Shown piece by piece: positions 22,733-26,202 of a stretch of 26,202 bases of DNA. Position numbers and translations under genes: made by a program. The first letter of the stretch is position 1; every line of letters begins with the position of its first letter. This DNA comes from Acetobacteraceae bacterium. GTDB lineage: Bacteria; Pseudomonadota; Alphaproteobacteria; Acetobacterales; Acetobacteraceae. Location of the stretch: positions 1-26,202 of the forward strand of contig CANFIE010000003.1 in assembly GCA_947446625.1 (NCBI GenBank), read 5' to 3'. The notes beneath the pieces are model-generated. The model ran no database searches, had not been told where the DNA came from, and saw only the letters and a program-made list of their open reading frames with translations.

Positions 22733-24127
22733 ATGACCGGTTCCAGAGAGGGCGCCATTGCCCGCGCCCATGCCTGCTACGACAGCGGCGCCTACCTGAA
22801 CGCGCTGCGGGCGCTGGTGGCGGTGCCGACGGAAAGCCAGATGCCGGAGCGGCGCGGCGACCTGTATCGGTACTGCCAGGAGACGCTGCCGCCGATGCTG
22901 GCGCCGATGGGCTTTACCTGTGAGACGCTGGACAACCCCGACAAGCGCCACGGCCCGGTGCTGCTGGCCACGCGGCATGAAGGCGCGGCGCTGCCGACGA
23001 TTTTGATCTACGGCCATGGCGATGTGGTGCGCGGGCTGAAGCCGCAATGGACCGAGGGGCGCGACCCCTGGGAAGTGCGGGTTGAGGGCGACAAATGGTA
23101 TGGCCGTGGCACGGTGGACAATAAGGGCCAGCATTTGATTGCCCTAGAAGCGCTGCGCGCCACCCTGGCCGAGCGCGGCAAGCTGGGCTTCAACGTGAAA
23201 TTCTTCATTGAAACTGGCGAGGAAGTTGGCTCGCCGGGGTTGCTGGACTTTTTGGAGATGCATCGGGAGAAATGTGCCGCCGATGTGTTCATTGCCCTGG
23301 ATGGCCCGCGGCAGACCACCTTCATGCCGGAGATGACGCTGGGGGCGCGCGGCGGCTACGCCTTTGACCTGGTGGTGGAGTATCGGAAGGAGGAGCATCA
23401 CAGCGGCCATTGGGGCGGCGTGCTGGATGACCCGGGCTTTGTGTTGGCGCATGCGCTGGCCAGCATCGTGACGCCGCGTGGTGCGATTCTGGTGGATGGC
23501 TGGCTGCCGGCCAATGTGCCGGCGAATGTGACCGAGGCGATTGACGCGCTGGTGTTTGAGGAGATTCCGGGCACGCCGGAAGGCAGCGCCGATTGGGGCG
23601 AGCCGGGGGTGAGCAAGGCGCGGCGGATTTATGGCGGCACCGGCGTGATTGTGCTGGCCAGCGTGTGCGGCCACCCGGATGCGCCGACCAATGCGGTGCA
23701 GGGCAGCGCCCGCGCCCGGTTGCAGGTGCGGCATACGGTGGATGTGCCGGCCGAGAGCATTGTGCCCAACCTGCGCAAGCACCTGGACAAGCATGGCTTT
23801 CAGATGGTGCGGATTGAGGAGAAGATGACGCGCGGGATGTTCCCCGCCAGCCGCACAAATCCGGAAGACCCCTGGGTGAAGGCGGTGGCGCGCAGCATGG
23901 CGCGCACCGCCAATCGGACGCCGAATATCGTGCCAAACAGCAGTGGGTCCTCGCCTTCCGGGTTGTTCCTGGATGTGCTGGGCACGCCGGCGATTTGGAT
24001 TCCCAACAGCTACCCCGGCTGCAACCAGCATGGGCCGGATGAACACGCGCTGGCGCCGCTGCTGCGCGAAGGGTTGGGCATCATGGCCGGGCTGTGGTGG
24101 GACATTGGTGAGCGGGGCGGGCCGTGA
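22733..24127 (+). CDS. M20-family metallopeptidase (dipeptidase/deacylase type)
   Basis: 464 residues, longer than ArgE and in the range of M20 dipeptidases. Zinc residues: YGHGD (H95, D97), GRGTVDNKGQ (D129), ETGEEVGS (E163 base, E164), DGPR near 190, and NQHGPDEH near the C-terminus. Likely hydrolyses a peptide or N-acyl amino acid in the cytosol. Start ATG 22733 has GGAG about 10 nt upstream. The stop overlaps the next gene as GTGA, coupling it to the Bug protein. Confidence 0.88.
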   Translation: MTGSREGAIARAHACYDSGAYLNALRALVAVPTESQMPERRGDLYRYCQETLPPMLAPMGFTCETLDNPDKRHGPVLLATRHEGAALPTILIYGHGDVVRGLKPQWTEGRDPWEVRVEGDKWYGRGTVDNKGQHLIALEALRATLAERGKLGFNVKFFIETGEEVGSPGLLDFLEMHREKCAADVFIALDGPRQTTFMPEMTLGARGGYAFDLVVEYRKEEHHSGHWGGVLDDPGFVLAHALASIVTPRGAILVDGWLPANVPANVTEAIDALVFEEIPGTPEGSADWGEPGVSKARRIYGGTGVIVLASVCGHPDAPTNAVQGSARARLQVRHTVDVPAESIVPNLRKHLDKHGFQMVRIEEKMTRGMFPASRTNPEDPWVKAVARSMARTANRTPNIVPNSSGSSPSGLFLDVLGTPAIWIPNSYPGCNQHGPDEHALAPLLREGLGIMAGLWWDIGERGGP

Positions 24128-25077
24128 TTGCCCGCCGCGCCCTGCTGGGTGCCGCCCTGGCCAGCCCGGCGCTGGCGCAGGCTGGCTTTCCCAATCGGCC
24201 GGTGAAGCTGATTGTGAGCTACAGCGCCGGCGGCGTGGCCGATACCTGCTGCCGGATATTGCAGCAGAAGGTGGGCGAGCATCTGGGCCAGCCGCTGATT
24301 ATTGAGAACCGCACCGGGGCTTCCGGCGCGGTGGGCGGGGCGGCGGTGGCGCAGGCGGCGCCCGATGGCTACACGCTGCTGGTGGAGGGCGCGACGAGCA
24401 TTACCGCGCCGATGGTGAACAAGACCTGGCCGGTGGACTACACCACGCTGGTGCCAGTGGGGCAGATAACCGCCGCGCCCTATGTGCTGGGCGTGCGGCG
24501 GGATTTTCCGGCCGAGGATTTGCGCGGGTTTTTGGCCGAGGCGCGGCGGCGGCCGGGGCAGGTGACCTTCGGCACACCGGGCATTGCCCATATTGCGCAT
24601 TTGATGGGCGAGCTGATGCAGCATCTGGGCGGGGTGCGGATGGAGCATGTGCCCTATCGCGGCGGCGCCGATGCGGCGCGTGACCTGATGGGCGGGCGGA
24701 TTGACGCGGTGTTCATCAGCGAGAGCAGCCTGCAGCCGGCGCTGGCCAATGGCAGCGGCCGGGCGATGGGCGTGACCGGCCCGGCGCGGCGGCCCAACCT
24801 GCCGGGGGTGCCGGCGATTGGCGAGGTGCTGCCCGGCTACCTGCTGGATACCTGGATGGTGATATTCGCCCCCGCCGGCACGCCGCCGGCCGTGGTGGCA
24901 CGGCTGAACGCGGCCTTGCGGCATGCCACCAGCGATACCGGGGTGCGCGCCAGGCTGGACCAGACCGGGAATGACGCCGTGGTGGGCAGCCCGGCCGAGG
25001 CCGCCGCCCTGCTGGCGCGGGACCGCGCCACGCTGGGGCCGCTGATCCGCCAGGCTGGGCTGTTGGCAAGCGGCTGA
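24124..25077 (+). CDS. Bug/TctC-family periplasmic solute-binding protein
   Basis: 317 residues. GTG start at 24124 overlaps the TGA of the M20 gene. The short signal peptide ends near ALAQ (about 17-18). The mature start FPNRPVKLIVSYSAGGVADT is the Bug signature, with IENRTGASGAVGG and HVPYRGGADAARDLMGG following. The tight coupling to a hydrolase suggests its ligand is the compound the hydrolase cleaves, or a relative. No TctAB genes are in the window, so import must use a remote or shared transporter, or the protein acts as a sensor. Confidence 0.92.
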   Translation: MIARRALLGAALASPALAQAGFPNRPVKLIVSYSAGGVADTCCRILQQKVGEHLGQPLIIENRTGASGAVGGAAVAQAAPDGYTLLVEGATSITAPMVNKTWPVDYTTLVPVGQITAAPYVLGVRRDFPAEDLRGFLAEARRRPGQVTFGTPGIAHIAHLMGELMQHLGGVRMEHVPYRGGADAARDLMGGRIDAVFISESSLQPALANGSGRAMGVTGPARRPNLPGVPAIGEVLPGYLLDTWMVIFAPAGTPPAVVARLNAALRHATSDTGVRARLDQTGNDAVVGSPAEAAALLARDRATLGPLIRQAGLLASG

Positions 25078-25118
25078 AGCCGGTTGATATTGCCCGGCAA
25101 CGCCAGAGGAAACACACC

Positions 25119-26202
25119 ATGAGTTCGCCGAAGCCGCGCGGCCGCCAGTTTTTCGCCAATCCGGGCCCGACCAATATTCCGGATTCGGTGCTGCATGCGC
25201 AGGCGCATGTGACCATCGACTTCAACGACCCGGCCTTTCTTGAAGTCTATGACCACGTCGTGCTGGGCGTGAAGCAGGTGCTGAAGACACAATCAGAATT
25301 GTTTTTCTACACCGCCTCGGGCCATGGCGCCTGGGAAGCGGCGCTGGTGAACCTGTGCTCGCCCGGGGATGCGCTGCTGGTGATTGAGACCGGCTTCTTC
25401 TCGGAAGGCTGGTCGCACATGGCGGCGGATTTGGGCTTCAAGCCCGAGAAGCTGGTAGCGGATTGGCGGCGGGGTGTTGACCTGGGCGCGCTGGAAGCGC
25501 GGCTGCGGGCCGATGCCGGCCATTCACTGAAGGCGCTGTGCGTGGTGCATAATGAAACCGCCACGGGCATGAGCCTGCCGGTGCAGGAGGTGCGGCGCAT
25601 TCTGGACCGCGTGGGCCACCCGGCGCTGCTGCTGGTGGATACCATCTCCTCGCTGGGCAGCTTTGACTTCCGCATGGATGAATGGGGCGTGGATTGCGCC
25701 GTGGGCGGCAGCCAGAAGGGGCTGATGCTGCCGACGGGCATGAGCTTCACCGGCGTTTCGGCCAAGGGCATGGCGGCGCATGCCAAAAGCACCATGCCGA
25801 AGCATTACCTGAGCTGGACGCAGATGATGACCCGCCGGCACCGCAGCTTTGTGGGCACGGTGCCGACCAGCTACTTCTACGGCCTGCGCGAGAGCCTGCG
25901 GCTGCTGCTGGATGAGGAAGGGCTGGACAATGTGTTCGCCCGGCATGCCCGGCTGGCGGAAGCGGTGCGGCGCTGCGTGCGGCACTGGAGCGGCAATAAC
26001 GGGCCGCAGCTGTTCTGCGAGAATACCGAGCGGTTTTCCGACAGCGTGACGGCGATTCTGGTGCCCGAGGGGCACGACGCCAATGCGCTGCGTCAGGTGG
26101 CGCTGGGCAAGTACAATGTTTCGCTGGGTGGTGGGCTGGGGCCGCTGAATGGCAAGGTGTTCCGCATTGGCCATTTGGGTGACCTGAACGAGCCGATGAT
26201 TC
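25119..26202 (+). CDS. Class V aminotransferase, serine-glyoxylate/alanine-glyoxylate type (3' end cut)
   Basis: 361 codons are visible and the frame is still open at the right edge; relatives are about 390-400 residues. Marks: NPGPTNIP (14-21), ASGHGAWEAAL (66-76), HNETATG (144-150), LLVDTISSLGS (171-181, PLP-binding Asp174), GGSQKG (196-201, Schiff-base Lys200), PTSYFYGLRE and FRIGHLGDLNE. The reaction transfers an amino group to glyoxylate (or pyruvate) in the cytosol. AGAGGA lies 9 nt before the ATG. It follows the Bug gene by 41 bp and likely ends the same operon; serine, alanine or ureidoglycine could be donors. Confidence 0.9.
   Translation, partial: MSSPKPRGRQFFANPGPTNIPDSVLHAQAHVTIDFNDPAFLEVYDHVVLGVKQVLKTQSELFFYTASGHGAWEAALVNLCSPGDALLVIETGFFSEGWSHMAADLGFKPEKLVADWRRGVDLGALEARLRADAGHSLKALCVVHNETATGMSLPVQEVRRILDRVGHPALLLVDTISSLGSFDFRMDEWGVDCAVGGSQKGLMLPTGMSFTGVSAKGMAAHAKSTMPKHYLSWTQMMTRRHRSFVGTVPTSYFYGLRESLRLLLDEEGLDNVFARHARLAEAVRRCVRHWSGNNGPQLFCENTERFSDSVTAILVPEGHDANALRQVALGKYNVSLGGGLGPLNGKVFRIGHLGDLNEPMI

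Overview
The window is very GC-rich DNA with densely packed genes, heavy use of GCG/CTG/CGG codons and frequent 4-nt gene overlaps. The gene content (group 2/3-type capsule export, two orphan Bug/TctC binding proteins, a TupBC-type tungstate transporter, a small basic-peptide plus 74-residue-protein pair, MAGPVPAIH-type intergenic repeats) points to an alphaproteobacterium, most likely Acetobacteraceae of the Roseomonas kind. That placement is inference from composition and gene families. No rRNA, tRNA, transposase, phage gene or CRISPR array was recognised.

Region 1 (1-5807) is a capsular polysaccharide export block. A leftward operon runs lipoprotein, kpsM, kpsT, kpsE and then an outer-membrane export protein cut by the window edge. 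A divergent rightward pair holds an unusual KpsC-like Kdo transferase with one intact module, coupled by a GTGA overlap to a short-chain dehydrogenase. Together they would prime the lipid-Kdo anchor and move the polymer from cytoplasm to surface.

Region 2 (5808-7945) holds a 351-bp convergent gap with two 104-bp direct repeats, a secreted MORN-repeat protein whose signal peptide is built from a 15-bp tandem repeat, another 12-bp tandem array, and an orphan Bug-family binding protein.

Region 3 (8076-14266) is one leftward operon: Tat-exported sugar-type solute-binding protein, two permeases, a UgpC/MalK-type ATPase, an Ldh_2-family dehydrogenase and an unrecognised 236-residue protein. A 10-bp hairpin sits between binding protein and first permease. 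The layout suggests uptake of a polyol, sugar acid or hydroxyacid followed by NAD(P)-dependent oxidation.

Region 4 (14416-16767) has tupB-tupC without a tupA binding-protein gene in the window, an AT-richer spacer with a CxxC-x10-CxxC reading frame, and three small conserved-looking proteins.

Region 5 (16773-26202) is a catabolic block rich in amide and peptide hydrolases: an M81/MlrC metallopeptidase divergent from argE-like and AstE/AspA-like genes and an ABC_sub_bind protein; a PuuE-like polysaccharide deacetylase divergent from an M20 hydrolase, a second Bug protein and a serine-glyoxylate-type aminotransferase (cut by the right edge). Two strong palindromes sharing TAGAGCA ends separate the convergent halves. 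The set looks like uptake and hydrolysis of N-acylated, amide or ureide compounds, but no substrate can be named from sequence alone.
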